Notes: generated by a model not told the origin, from the letters alone. 57,891 nucleotides of DNA from Opitutales bacterium (GCA_020831585.1 JAFIGE010000009.1:1-57891), one strand, 5' to 3'; counted from the first letter of the stretch, positions 43,161 through 51,958 are shown. Numbers and translations: made by a program.

Positions 43161-44339
43161 TCAAGATTCATTTCGAGTCATCCGGGCGAGTTGGCCAAAA
43201 CGTTTGAGAAGGGTGCGGGCGAGATTTTCGAGGTAGATGCGCTCGGGCGCGAGATCGGCGGCCCGCGCGTATTTGAGCAAGGGGTCCAGGAGCCACTGTT
43301 CGGTGGGGGGAATTACGCGGCGGAGCCGTCCACACTGAAAGTCACTCACGAGGCGTTGCACACTCGAAGGGCAGTGTTGGGCGGCATGGCGATGGATATC
43401 ATGGAGATTGGCCATTGCCGCATCGAGCGTATAATCACGGGGGTAAGCACGCACGCTTTGGCCGATTCGCAGAACTGTTCCGACCAAACGGGGGATCTCG
43501 CTCGAAACAGGATGGGCGAGAATCTCGGCGATCGTCAGCGGGCGCGGTGCTCCGCCCTGCTCCGTAGCGGCCAGGATGCCGAGGAGGTTTCCTGAAAGGT
43601 TGATGATGGCTTTATCAAACTCAACCCGAGTGGGCGAGATGTCTCCAAGATCGACGAACCGCAGGTCTCCCGCAGTTAATTCCTTCGCGAGCGCTTGGCG
43701 AATGGCGGCCGAGCCCCCGGCGAGCCGGGTGAGCCCCGGGGGGCCGGGCCGGTAAACGCAGCTCCCCGGGCCTTCCTCGCGCAAGCCGGTCTGAATCGTC
43801 ACCCCCCGCACGAGGTGGCCGACGAGTTTGGGCATAGCCTCCGGCCAAAGATCGGGAAGCCGGCCGAGCAAGGTGGATTCCTCCAACAGTTCCAAAAAAA
43901 CCTGCCGGATACGCTGGAAGTAAATCCCGTTGGCCGTAAGCACGAGAGCGGGAAAGGGCGGAGGAGCGGGGGGTAACCACTGATCCGCTGACCAGATGCT
44001 TTCGAGCCACGCGATGGCATCCTTGAGAACACCGATAATTTGGTCGGGGAGGGTGGCCACAAGGAAGACGGCGGGCAGGGGGCGTTTGCCGGCGCAGGCA
44101 GCTATTCCGGAGAAGATTCGCCCACGGATGTCCAGCGTGTGCCGCACCCCGTTTTCCCCCCTGATGTGCAGATGGGGATCCTGTCGGAAAGCATCCCCGC
44201 TGGCGGAGCCTTCCCGAACCCAGAGAGAGAGCGCCTTTGGCGGACGGTCGGCAACGCGTTGGCTAAGGTGCTGAAAGTAAGCGACGCCGAGGGCACCGGG
44301 AGGAAGGATGCCGATTTCGTCTTTCTCGATGGGTTCCAT
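43161..44339 (-). CDS. Putative dinucleotide-binding oxidoreductase (ketopantoate-reductase-like), function unknown
   Basis: A 392-residue protein starting MEPIEKDEIGILPPGALGVAYFQ. A beta strand then PPGALG resembles a divergent GxGxxG turn, and the strand AVFLVATLPDQIIGVLKDAI suits a Rossmann domain. A later segment KAIINLSGNLLGILAA recalls the helical C-terminal domain of ketopantoate or 6-phosphogluconate type reductases. The resemblance is partial and I cannot assign a reaction. It lies between the ACT protein (10 bases upstream) and the amide hydrolase, all on the minus strand. Confidence 0.55.
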   Translation of the reverse strand: MEPIEKDEIGILPPGALGVAYFQHLSQRVADRPPKALSLWVREGSASGDAFRQDPHLHIRGENGVRHTLDIRGRIFSGIAACAGKRPLPAVFLVATLPDQIIGVLKDAIAWLESIWSADQWLPPAPPPFPALVLTANGIYFQRIRQVFLELLEESTLLGRLPDLWPEAMPKLVGHLVRGVTIQTGLREEGPGSCVYRPGPPGLTRLAGGSAAIRQALAKELTAGDLRFVDLGDISPTRVEFDKAIINLSGNLLGILAATEQGGAPRPLTIAEILAHPVSSEIPRLVGTVLRIGQSVRAYPRDYTLDAAMANLHDIHRHAAQHCPSSVQRLVSDFQCGRLRRVIPPTEQWLLDPLLKYARAADLAPERIYLENLARTLLKRFGQLARMTRNES

Positions 44340-44350
44340 GCCGGCCGGCT

Positions 44351-44761
44351 TCAGGTCGCGGGGAGCGCATTGAGAACGGCTTGCGCGGCGTCCATCGGGG
44401 ACACCCGCAGAATCAGACTCATTCGGTTGCCGCTTCCCATCTCTGAGCCATAAGCATAGTCGATATTCACGCCGGCATCCGCCAGGGCACGCGAAATTTC
44501 GCCCAATTTGCCGATTATGGAAGCCGGGCGAAGGTCGATCACATCAGCTTGGATGGGGTAGAGCCCCAGCGTTCGAATGACCTCCACGGCGGTCGTCGGA
44601 TCACTCGTGACCAAGCGGACCATACCTTGTTCGACATTGTCCACGATGCTGAGCGCATGGATGTTGATGCGGCGCTCCCGCAGGGCCGCGCAGACCCGGG
44701 CCAGCACACCCGGTTCGTTTTCCAGGGCAAAGCTGATCTGGCGCTCGACAGAGTATTCCAT
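44351..44761 (-). CDS. Tandem ACT-domain protein
   Basis: A 136-residue protein made of two ACT domains. The first is RQISFALENEPGVLARVCAA, split as ISFALENEPG and VLARVCAALRERRINIHAL. The second runs from ADVIDLRPASIIGKLGEIS to NIDYAYG. Stand-alone double-ACT proteins usually sense amino acids and have no catalytic domain. It probably regulates or partners the gene next to it, whose start is 11 bases beyond its stop. ATG 44761 is chosen at the first ACT strand; the frame extends to 44965 over unrelated sequence and the divergent surE promoter. Confidence 0.8.
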   Translation of the reverse strand: MEYSVERQISFALENEPGVLARVCAALRERRINIHALSIVDNVEQGMVRLVTSDPTTAVEVIRTLGLYPIQADVIDLRPASIIGKLGEISRALADAGVNIDYAYGSEMGSGNRMSLILRVSPMDAAQAVLNALPAT

Positions 44762-44911
44762 GCGGAAGAAGTCACCCCTTCCGGTAATCTTGGCAATGCC
44801 GCGATGCAGGAATTTTTCCGTAGATCCTGCCGTCGCCGCAGGAAGCGGGGTGGGTGGCGATCTTTGACGATAGCTGGACAGGGGGCACCATTGCCTCATC
44901 GTTCGGAGCTT

Positions 44912-45697
44912 ATGAAGAATCGTCCTGTAGCCCTCCTGACAAATGACGATGGCATCCGTTCCCACTTTTTACATGCCTTGGCTGCGGCAATGGCGCGGCA
45001 TTTCGAGGTTGTCGTGGCGGCCCCCGCCCGTGAACAGAGTTGGATCGGCCGGGCGCTCAGCCGGCGTCGTGAGGTGAGCGTGGAGTCCGCGGATTTCGAT
45101 GGATTTCGCGCATGGGCGATCGACGGGACGCCCTCCGATTGCGTGAATATCGCACTGGCTCATCTCGTGGAAACGCCCCCTCAGGTCGTCGTTTCGGGAA
45201 TCAACATTGGCTACAACACAACGCTCCCGCTCCTTTACAGCTCCGGGACGGTGGCTGGCGCTCTCGAGGGAGCCAATTGGGGCCTGCCGGCTTTGGCGGT
45301 CTCTCAACAGGTTCCGGAGGGCTCATTCGAGGCGATTACCTCCGCAGCGGGGAAATTGCCGCCGGAATTGGGGGAGTCTCTGCACGCAGGGGCGCAGCTC
45401 GCAGCCGCCCATGCGTGCAGGCTGGTCGAAACCCCGCCTTTGCCTCTGCGCGTGCACAACCTCAATTTCCCAATGCCGGTGAGCATGGAGACGCCATGGG
45501 AGACGACGGTTCCGGCGCATGTGCGCATGCCCGGCCTCTTTGTGGAGACCGCGCCGGGGCGCTACCGTTTCGGCTTTTCCGAGGGATTGAAGGTCGCCGG
45601 TGAGAGGGGACCGACTGATCGCGAGGCCATCTTTGCCGGGCGGGTGAGCCTGAGCATTCTGAACTTTTCCGGTGTAGCTGAGTCGAAGGGTGTGTAA
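44912..45697 (+). CDS. surE: 5'/3'-nucleotidase SurE
   Basis: A stationary-phase survival nucleotidase of 261 residues acting on nucleoside monophosphates. The motifs are TNDDG (10-14, metal-binding acidic pair), SGINIGYNT and YSSGTVAGALEG, then a C-terminal extension. SD GGAG precedes ATG 44912 by 6 bases. It is divergent from the ACT gene (150 bases between starts). In many genomes surE adjoins pcm or nlpD, but not here. Confidence 0.93.
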   Translation: MKNRPVALLTNDDGIRSHFLHALAAAMARHFEVVVAAPAREQSWIGRALSRRREVSVESADFDGFRAWAIDGTPSDCVNIALAHLVETPPQVVVSGINIGYNTTLPLLYSSGTVAGALEGANWGLPALAVSQQVPEGSFEAITSAAGKLPPELGESLHAGAQLAAAHACRLVETPPLPLRVHNLNFPMPVSMETPWETTVPAHVRMPGLFVETAPGRYRFGFSEGLKVAGERGPTDREAIFAGRVSLSILNFSGVAESKGV

Positions 45698-45768
45698 ATT
45701 TCCAGCATCCGGTGGAGCGGTTCAGGATTCTGTTTGCTCCTTGAGGCTTCCTTTTCTTCAATTCCCTT

Positions 45769-46947
45769 ATGATTCGCATTTTGCTCTCCCCGTTTTCGTT
45801 TGGCTCGGCCATTTTGCTCGGTTGCCTTCTCCTGCCCATATCCCTTTCCGCACGGACGTCCGATCCCTTTATCGGCTTTTGGGAAATCGAGGAAGCGGCG
45901 GGAGATACCGCCGTTATCATTGTTAAGCGCGGGGGGCGGCTATCCAAATTTTGGTCGGGCAGTGGCTCAAGCGAGTTGATTCAGGGCCGTTTCACGATGG
46001 AGGGGAGTGTTCTCATGGCCGAGTGGGACTCCGGTTTGCGGGAGCGCTACACCTTGGTCGGGGAAACCTCGATTAACCGGGAAACAACGGGCCCCCGGGG
46101 TGAAGTGCGGGTCGATCGTGGATTTCGCGTGGACCCCCGTATTCCGGGCAGCCTCACCACGGGTTCGCGGGATGTTCCCCGTGAACGGGAGCGGGATGCG
46201 GACCGCCTCGTGATGCCGACAGCCGAATCCGTTCCTGCCGATGTTGCCCTGCGCAGCCTCTATGCCGGTTACTGGCAGATTGAGCAGGGGACCGGTTTTC
46301 TTGGAATGGGTGGCGGGCAGACCCCTCATTTTTATCTGCACCTTCTGCGGGGCGGAAACGCGCGGGTTGCTTTGCGGAATTGGGATGCCCCCAATGACCA
46401 GACTGGCGAGTGGGTGATTGATAGTGATCGCGTCCTCATCACATGGGCGGATGGGCGCAAGGACATCCTCCGGCAGCGCTCGGACGAGCAGTTTGAGATG
46501 GTTGTCTTTGAGCGGGCGCGCCATTTTCCGGATCGCCCCGGGGGCCGCCGAATTGCCAATCGGGTGACCGCAGCCGAGGGGATGCGTTATTTCGATGCAG
46601 CCGAGTTTCGGATGCTCAATGTCTCCGACATCCGCGGTCGTTGGGTTCCCCTCGCCGACGCCGACTCTCCCGAGTTCCTTCAGATTGACCAATGGGGGCA
46701 GGCCACCCGCAACCGGCGGGGAAATGATCCGGCGGCGGATACGGGCCAATGGCGTCTGTTGCGCGACCGGGTGGTCATCAACTGGGGGGATGGATCGCGC
46801 GAGGTCTTGAGGTCGGCGACGCGCAGCTTTGTCATCGAAACATTTGCTCCCGGCACATCCCTTAGCGGCAATCCGGACAGTGCCCGGGAGGTCCGTCGTG
46901 CGAGTGATGAAGCAATTTCCCAGGTTCCCGGCCGCGGACGGCGCTGA
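45769..46947 (+). CDS. Secreted protein with three internal repeats, unknown function
   Basis: A 392-residue exported protein with an N-terminal signal (FGSAILLGCLLLPISLSA). Three copies of a domain of about 80-90 residues follow, each opening with a G-x-W strand (GFWEIEE, GYWQIEQ, GRWVPLA). The second and third also share GEWVIDSDRVLITWADGR / GQWRLLRDRVVINWGDGS and a closing aromatic strand. The linkers are Arg/Asp-rich and probably disordered. The pattern suggests small beta-barrel or lipocalin-like units. No known family is recognised. It is 71 bases after surE, likely a separate unit. Confidence 0.7.
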   Translation: MIRILLSPFSFGSAILLGCLLLPISLSARTSDPFIGFWEIEEAAGDTAVIIVKRGGRLSKFWSGSGSSELIQGRFTMEGSVLMAEWDSGLRERYTLVGETSINRETTGPRGEVRVDRGFRVDPRIPGSLTTGSRDVPRERERDADRLVMPTAESVPADVALRSLYAGYWQIEQGTGFLGMGGGQTPHFYLHLLRGGNARVALRNWDAPNDQTGEWVIDSDRVLITWADGRKDILRQRSDEQFEMVVFERARHFPDRPGGRRIANRVTAAEGMRYFDAAEFRMLNVSDIRGRWVPLADADSPEFLQIDQWGQATRNRRGNDPAADTGQWRLLRDRVVINWGDGSREVLRSATRSFVIETFAPGTSLSGNPDSAREVRRASDEAISQVPGRGRR

Positions 46948-46986
46948 GCGGAGGGAAACCGAAAGACCGAAAACAGGGAACTCGCC

Positions 46987-48381
46987 TTAAAGAATCCCCA
47001 AATCTCCCAAGCGCTTTTCGAGACCCCGCCGATAGGAAAAGTATCCGGACTTCGCGTGCGGCCAATGGACGTCGTCCCAGCGGCGCCGATGCTCCTGCAG
47101 GCTGACGCCGAGGCGACCGAGTTCCGAGCGAAGTTTATACAGGCGTTTTTGGAAAGGGCCCACCGTTGGACAAAGCACCCGAACAGCCTTCAAGCGTTCC
47201 CGCTGCGCCCAAAGGCAAACGCCGCGAACCCAATTGTCCAAAGAGCCGCTGTAGACGCGCAGGGGGGTGGGGCGACTGACATTCTTCTCCGCAGGCTCGT
47301 CACTGTAAATAAAAAGTTCCTCAACGCCCCGAAGAGCCGAAGGGTCGTCCGACCAATGATCGCCTGCTCGACGGGCGGCATCGGCCATTGCTTGTTTGCG
47401 GAAGGAGCACACACGCGGGGAGAGTCGCATCTCATCAGCCACGTCCTGAGCAAAGAAAGAGGCGACACTGGAGAAAGGACAATCGCCCAACTCGCTGGCT
47501 TCCGGGTAGAGGTCATCCTCGATGATGAGCAAGCCTGCCGGAGATGTGGAAAGGGTGGGGAACCGGGCCTCGCGGTGGGCGGTCGATTCCTTCAGTTCAA
47601 CAATTCGCCAATGCGTCTCTTCAGCCAGAGGTTCGGGCGACTCTTCGAGCTCGCCGTAGGGGGCAAAACGGCCTTCGGTGAATTTTTCTATATTTGACGC
47701 GCGGGCCACGTAGGGTTTGCCGCGGGTGTGCAGACCCGCTACCCACCGCCAGGAGAGAGTGTTGGAGGCGGGATCGCCGTCCACGAGATGCCGTAAAAAT
47801 AGGTCGGCCCCCAGCTCCCAGGGCAGGCGGAGAGTGAAGATCCAAATACTGGCAAACCACATTCGCGCATGATTGTGGAGATATCCGGTCTCAAGAAGCT
47901 CCCGCATCCAGTGGTCAAAGCACCCAATACCCGACTCGCCTTGGCAAACTTGCTCAAAACCTCGTCCGTTTGCCGCGGCCGGTGCCTCTTTCGTCAGGCG
48001 ATTCAGGGAGTTGTGATAGGCAGACCACAGACCCGGGCGCATTTCCAGCCACCCCTTCCAGTAAGTTCGCCAGCAGACCTCTTCGATAAACTTGCTGGAA
48101 GCTCGAAAGGAGTGCTGTTCCAAAACCGCTTTAATCACCTCCGCCTCAGTAATGAGGCGATGTCGCAAATAGGGACTCAGGCAGCTGACTCCCGGGTGCC
48201 CGGGCAAGTCAAAGTTCCGCGCGGCCGAATAGCGGGAGGCGTGCGGAACAAATTCGTGGAGTATCCGCAGCCCATCTGACCGGCTGGGATCACCCAAACG
48301 GAAGTCGTTGGTTAACTGGAGATTTGGAATTACCACTCTCCGATCTTCCAAAATTTGGAAATGGCTGACTAGGTAGAACAC
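46987..48381 (-). CDS. Photolyase/cryptochrome-like flavoprotein with FAD domain first
   Basis: A protein of up to 464 residues. Residues about 45-250 match the photolyase FAD-binding domain: LPGHPGVSCLSPYLRHRL, CWRTYWKGWLEM, FDHWMRELLETGYLHNHARM, LVDGDPASNTLSWRWVAG, and ASNIEKFTEG. The remaining 190 residues look alpha/beta (GLLIIEDDLYPE, VEELFIYSDEP, LKAVRVLCPTVGPFQKRL, and a final FSYRRGLEKRLG). They resemble the antenna domain that normally comes first, so the domains appear swapped. Starts GTG 48381 or GTG 48336 are possible; the latter has a GGAAG ribosome site. Confidence 0.8.
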   Translation of the reverse strand: MFYLVSHFQILEDRRVVIPNLQLTNDFRLGDPSRSDGLRILHEFVPHASRYSAARNFDLPGHPGVSCLSPYLRHRLITEAEVIKAVLEQHSFRASSKFIEEVCWRTYWKGWLEMRPGLWSAYHNSLNRLTKEAPAAANGRGFEQVCQGESGIGCFDHWMRELLETGYLHNHARMWFASIWIFTLRLPWELGADLFLRHLVDGDPASNTLSWRWVAGLHTRGKPYVARASNIEKFTEGRFAPYGELEESPEPLAEETHWRIVELKESTAHREARFPTLSTSPAGLLIIEDDLYPEASELGDCPFSSVASFFAQDVADEMRLSPRVCSFRKQAMADAARRAGDHWSDDPSALRGVEELFIYSDEPAEKNVSRPTPLRVYSGSLDNWVRGVCLWAQRERLKAVRVLCPTVGPFQKRLYKLRSELGRLGVSLQEHRRRWDDVHWPHAKSGYFSYRRGLEKRLGDLGIL

Positions 48382-48569
48382 CGCATTCGGTCAATTCTTC
48401 GTGTGAGCGGCAAATCTGCATAGGTGGAACGATCTCCGAAGAACTCAACATCTCTGGTTTAAGTTGTTTTGGTCTTCAATGTCGCCTCGCGGCGGTCGCA
48501 ACCTTCGTGAAATCAACCCCGCCGTCGCCGTCCTGAACAACCGGTTTGGCCTTTCTTCCCCTCCGAAAC

Positions 48570-48741
48570 CCCAGCCTGCCCTCGGCCGCTCAAAGATGGG
48601 AAAGTGATCGACGAGAGAGGAATAGGTCACACCTCCATCCCAGCGAACGCCGCCTGCGAGCGCATAGCGTATCGCCTCCTCATTCATCAGCCGACTTTTC
48701 TGCAACACCCTCGAAGTAAAGCGGTGGAACGCCAAGCGCAT
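48570..48741 (-). pseudogene. Decayed RAYT, N-terminal remnant B
   Basis: The minus strand encodes SRVLQKSRLMNEEA near the start and, 30 residues on, VDHFPIFER. This is homologous to SRVVQKRRLMDEEA and ANHFHIFVR of the related RAYT. The metal-binding HUH motif is mutated (HFH to HFP), part of the intervening helix is deleted, and the upstream frame contains a stop codon. It is the most decayed of the three related copies. Confidence 0.75.
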
Positions 48742-48806
48742 TTACCGTAACCGCAGGCAAAAAATTCTGCTCATTCCAATATTGAATGCCGTCTCCAAGG
48801 ATGGCT

Positions 48807-48825
48807 ATAAAAATATTCAGAACAT
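48807..48825 (-). repeat. AT-rich RAYT upstream motif, copy 4
   Basis: Minus-strand ATGTTCTGAATATTTTTAT, 65 bases before the RAYT remnant at 48570-48741. It differs by one base from the copy at 41504-41522. Its survival next to a heavily decayed gene suggests the motif is slow to change or recently copied. Confidence 0.6.
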
Positions 48826-48906
48826 GTAATCAGGACCGTGGTCGACGAATCGCTGCTTGCGGCCAAGGAGAGGGACCGCCATAGCGGGGTTTGAGAATTT
48901 TTGGAA

Positions 48907-49584
48907 ATGAACTGCCTTATTGTGGAAGACGATCCGGCGATTTCCGATCTCGTGCGGGATGCCCTCACGGGAAATGGGCTGAGCGTGGAGACCGAGGCCA
49001 ATGGCGACCACGCTCTTGATCGACTTTTGACCGAAGCCTACGATGTGGCGGTTGTTGATATCATGTTGCCGGGGAGGGATGGGATCAGTCTTGTGCGCAA
49101 GCTGCGGACCGACGGAGTGACCATACCGATTCTCATGCTGACGGCCCGCCGCACGGTGGGTGAACGCGTGGAGGGACTGGACGCGGGTGCCGACGACTAC
49201 CTTGGGAAACCCTTTCACATTGATGAGTTGGTTGCCCGCGTGAAAGCGCTCGCGCGGCGGGCGCGCCCGGAGACACTGACCGTGCTCGCTTACGCCGGGC
49301 TGAGCCTGAATCTGGGGACCCGCGAGGTCCGCCGCGAGGGGCGCCGGATCGAACTTTCGAATCGCGAGTTTTCCCTTTTGGAGTATCTGCTTCGGCGGAA
49401 GGAGCGTGTGCTGTCGCGCGGGCAGATTTGCCAGCACGTCTGGGGCTATTACGTGGAGGTCAATCCAAATCTGGTGGATGTCTATGTGAAACGTTTGCGT
49501 GAGAAGATCGAGGATCCGGCCTTGCCGCCCCTGCTGCAAACCATCCGGGGCGTGGGCTATTGCCTGAGGAAGGAGCCCGCGTGA
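48907..49584 (+). CDS. OmpR-family response regulator
   Basis: A 225-residue two-component regulator. The receiver has acidic pocket ED (7-8), phospho-acceptor Asp51 in VVDIMLPG, Thr in MLTAR and Lys in GKPFHIDEL. The C-terminal winged helix (LSNREFSLLEYLLRRKERVLSR, with LVDVYVKRLREKIE) binds DNA. It is cotranscribed with the kinase at 49581, whose GTG start overlaps its TGA stop as GTGA. The first codon TTG 48901 adds two residues; ATG 48907 is preferred. Confidence 0.95.
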   Translation: MNCLIVEDDPAISDLVRDALTGNGLSVETEANGDHALDRLLTEAYDVAVVDIMLPGRDGISLVRKLRTDGVTIPILMLTARRTVGERVEGLDAGADDYLGKPFHIDELVARVKALARRARPETLTVLAYAGLSLNLGTREVRREGRRIELSNREFSLLEYLLRRKERVLSRGQICQHVWGYYVEVNPNLVDVYVKRLREKIEDPALPPLLQTIRGVGYCLRKEPA

Positions 49585-50972
49585 AAAGACGCCGCCGACT
49601 CCGGGGAGAGCTGATCCGGAGCGCTGTCCTCACCACGACCATCACGCTCCTGATCTTTATGGCGGGAAGCCTCCTGTATCTGCGTTACACCCTGAAGGGA
49701 GCGATCGATGGGCAACTGCGCGACATTGGTGGAGATATCCTCTCCCAGCAAAATTTTGCGGGCGGCTTGCGAGTCAACGAACGCATCCGCCTCTACCGAA
49801 CGCTTTTTGACGAGCAAAACCTCATCCGTCTGATCGAAGTGAACCTCGGGGGTGAGGATGGTTTATATTCCGACCCGCGAATGGAGGATTTGCTTTTGGC
49901 TTTCCGTAATAAGGTTCTTGAGGAGGAGGCGAGGCTCGGCGATTGCCTGGTCGACCCTTTGGTCACTGTCTGGCACGGGGGGCGCAACTGGCGAGTGGGC
50001 ACCTTCTCGGGAGCTGGGGCTTCGGTGGTGTTGGCGACCGATCTCGCCGATCTCGAAAAGCCCCTTGTTCAAATCCTTCTGGCTTTTCTCTTTGCGCTTC
50101 CGCTCACCGTGCTCGGCGCGGCTTACGCGAGTCATTGGTATGGGCGGCGGATTTCAGGTCCGATCGAGGATCTGGCCCGTCACGCGAGTGACCTGACCGC
50201 CTCCAACCTGACCCGGCGGATCGCCTTGGAGCGCGCACCCATGGAAGTGGGGGAGCTGGAGGAAGCGCTCAACCTGATGACAGAGCGTCTGGAGAAGAGT
50301 TTTCAACAGGCGCGGAGATTCAGCGCGGATGCCTCCCATGAGCTGCGCACGCCCTTGACGGTGATGCAGGGGATACTTGAGAATCGCTTGCAGGAGAAAG
50401 ACGGCCTGCTCTCGCGGACGGAGGCCGATCAGTTGCTGCAATCCACGCAGCGTTTGGCGGCGATCGTGGAGGGGCTCCTCCTCCTCGCGCGGGCCGATGA
50501 GGGCACGCTGTTGCAGGAGCGGGAAATCTTTGATTCCGGCAGCCTGCTGCGGCGGGTTGCGGAGGATGCGGAGGTGCTCGCGGAGTCCGCCGGTGTGGAG
50601 TTTTTCTATGAAGCCCCGTCGCTGCCGCCTGTTGGCGGCGATCCGAAACTGCTGGAGATCGCGCTGCATAACCTCCTCAAAAACGCGTTGCAAAACACAC
50701 CGGCAAAGGGGCGCGTGACCTTGCGGGCATACGCGGGGGCGACCGAGCTTGTCGTGACGGTGGAAAATTCCGGCAAGCCCATTCCGCGGGAAAGCTGGGA
50801 GGTGATCTTCAAGCGCTTCGCCCGCCTATCCGGCGATTATGCGGGAATGGGGCTTGGCCTGAACCTCGTTGCCGCCATCGCCCGCTCCCATGGCGGAAGC
50901 GTGAGGCTTGTCCGGAGCGACGCCGATCTCACTGTCTTTCGCCTCTCGCTACCCCTCGTGCAGCGGGTGTGA
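49581..50972 (+). CDS. Sensor histidine kinase of the OmpR-type two-component pair
   Basis: A 463-residue kinase. Two membrane helices (SAVLTTTITLLIFMAGSLLYL near residue 15, and ILLAFLFALPLTVLGAAY near 165) enclose a periplasmic loop of about 130 residues. Then come HAMP (RRISGPIEDLARHASDL), HisKA with SADASHELRTPL (His near 253), and HATPase_c with NLLKNALQNT and GMGLGLNLV. The sensed signal is unknown. GTG 49581 overlaps the regulator stop and has a strong AGGAAGGAG site, so it is preferred over the frame start at 49560. An inverted repeat at 50999-51041 lies directly downstream. Confidence 0.93.
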   Translation: MKRRRRLRGELIRSAVLTTTITLLIFMAGSLLYLRYTLKGAIDGQLRDIGGDILSQQNFAGGLRVNERIRLYRTLFDEQNLIRLIEVNLGGEDGLYSDPRMEDLLLAFRNKVLEEEARLGDCLVDPLVTVWHGGRNWRVGTFSGAGASVVLATDLADLEKPLVQILLAFLFALPLTVLGAAYASHWYGRRISGPIEDLARHASDLTASNLTRRIALERAPMEVGELEEALNLMTERLEKSFQQARRFSADASHELRTPLTVMQGILENRLQEKDGLLSRTEADQLLQSTQRLAAIVEGLLLLARADEGTLLQEREIFDSGSLLRRVAEDAEVLAESAGVEFFYEAPSLPPVGGDPKLLEIALHNLLKNALQNTPAKGRVTLRAYAGATELVVTVENSGKPIPRESWEVIFKRFARLSGDYAGMGLGLNLVAAIARSHGGSVRLVRSDADLTVFRLSLPLVQRV

Positions 50973-50998
50973 GACGCGTATTTTGCCCCTGCGGTTTA

Positions 50999-51041
50999 TT
51001 CTGACAAAATTGTCAGTAAGGCGCGTGCCGGTTTGTCAGAA
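50999..51041. promoter_or_regulatory. Cluster of TTGTCAG half-sites with perfect inverted repeat
   Basis: TTCTGACAAA (50999-51008) is repeated inverted as TTTGTCAGAA (51032-51041). Between them CTGACAA-AA-TTGTCAG (51001-51016) forms a second palindrome. Three copies of the same half-site lie 21 to 63 bases before the 51062 gene and just after the two-component system. The core AAAATTGTCAG is shared with the palindromes at 24251-24351. Confidence 0.5.
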
Positions 51042-51061
51042 TGCCATGGTAGATTCGCCAA

Positions 51062-51958
51062 ATGGGGCATTCCTTGGACGAACATTCCGCTTCTTTGCGC
51101 GGCTCATCTGAGTCGACGCCCCAAGAGCGGCTTTTGCAGGTGGTGACGGTGCTTGTCGGTAATGCCTATGCGGATGTTTACGTGGACCGGCTGTGCCAAA
51201 TGGTGGCCCGGCATCTCCGGCACCCGCACCGTTTTGTCGTTTTCGCCGACGGGGTGTCCGGGCGGAGGTTCAACTCGCCGGGGATCGAGGTGCGCGATTG
51301 CTCTTCGTGGGGGCTTCCAGGCTACTTCAACAAGCTGCGGCTCTTTGATCAGGCAGTGACCGGTCCGGAGCCTTTCCTCTATCTTGATGTGACGCTCTTC
51401 GTGCGCGGAGATTTGGGGGTGTTCTTTGATCACGCCCAATCGCGCCCGGCGAGCCTTGTGGCCGTGCACGACTGGAACTGGCCCGTGCTCAACTCTTCGG
51501 TGTGCCATATCCGCCCCGACGGTTGCACCCAGCGGGTGTGGGAATACTGGGAACGCGGCGAACGCTTTGGCCGGAAGTTTGCGGGGGATCAGAACTACAT
51601 CGATGCGGTCTTCCGGCACAGCAACCCCGGCGCCTTGTCTCATTGGCCTGCCGAGTGGGTACTTTCCTACCAAAATCTCCGAAAACAGGCTGCCCGGGAT
51701 GAGGCCGCCGCGCAACGCCTCTACCAAAGGGCGCGCATCATCAAGTTTCACGGGCACCCGAAACCTCCGGAGGTCTTGGCACCCTGGCGGAATCTTTCGT
51801 CGACAATTTTCCGGCATCCCTTTCAACCCCGCCTTTGGCGTTATCTCGCCTCGGAGATCCGGCAGCACTGGATCGTCGGTCCGGCGGATAGGGCACGGGG
51901 TGCGCCGGTCAACCGAAATGCAAGAGATCGCATTGGCTCTGAGATTTTTAAGGCATGA
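51062..51958 (+). CDS. Glycosyltransferase-like protein (GT8-like fold)
   Basis: A 298-residue protein of nucleotide-sugar transferase type. VVTVLVGNAYADVYVDRL, HRFVVFADG, GYFNKLRLFDQ and FLYLDVTLFVRGDL follow the layout of GT8-related enzymes. The usual DxD metal motif reads DVT, so sugar transfer is uncertain. FAGDQNYIDAVF and IIKFHGHPKP are typical of the same group. ATG 51062 has no strong ribosome site. The TTGTCAG sites just upstream suggest control by the neighbouring two-component system. Confidence 0.65.
   Translation: MGHSLDEHSASLRGSSESTPQERLLQVVTVLVGNAYADVYVDRLCQMVARHLRHPHRFVVFADGVSGRRFNSPGIEVRDCSSWGLPGYFNKLRLFDQAVTGPEPFLYLDVTLFVRGDLGVFFDHAQSRPASLVAVHDWNWPVLNSSVCHIRPDGCTQRVWEYWERGERFGRKFAGDQNYIDAVFRHSNPGALSHWPAEWVLSYQNLRKQAARDEAAAQRLYQRARIIKFHGHPKPPEVLAPWRNLSSTIFRHPFQPRLWRYLASEIRQHWIVGPADRARGAPVNRNARDRIGSEIFKA

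Larger units (their letters stand above)
48382..48906. other. Intergenic region with RAYT remnant B
   Basis: A 525-base gap between the photolyase-like gene and the response regulator. Its only recognisable content is the decayed RAYT at 48570-48741 and the family upstream motif at 48807-48825. The last about 80 bases should hold the two-component system promoter; no clear consensus was found. Confidence 0.6.
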
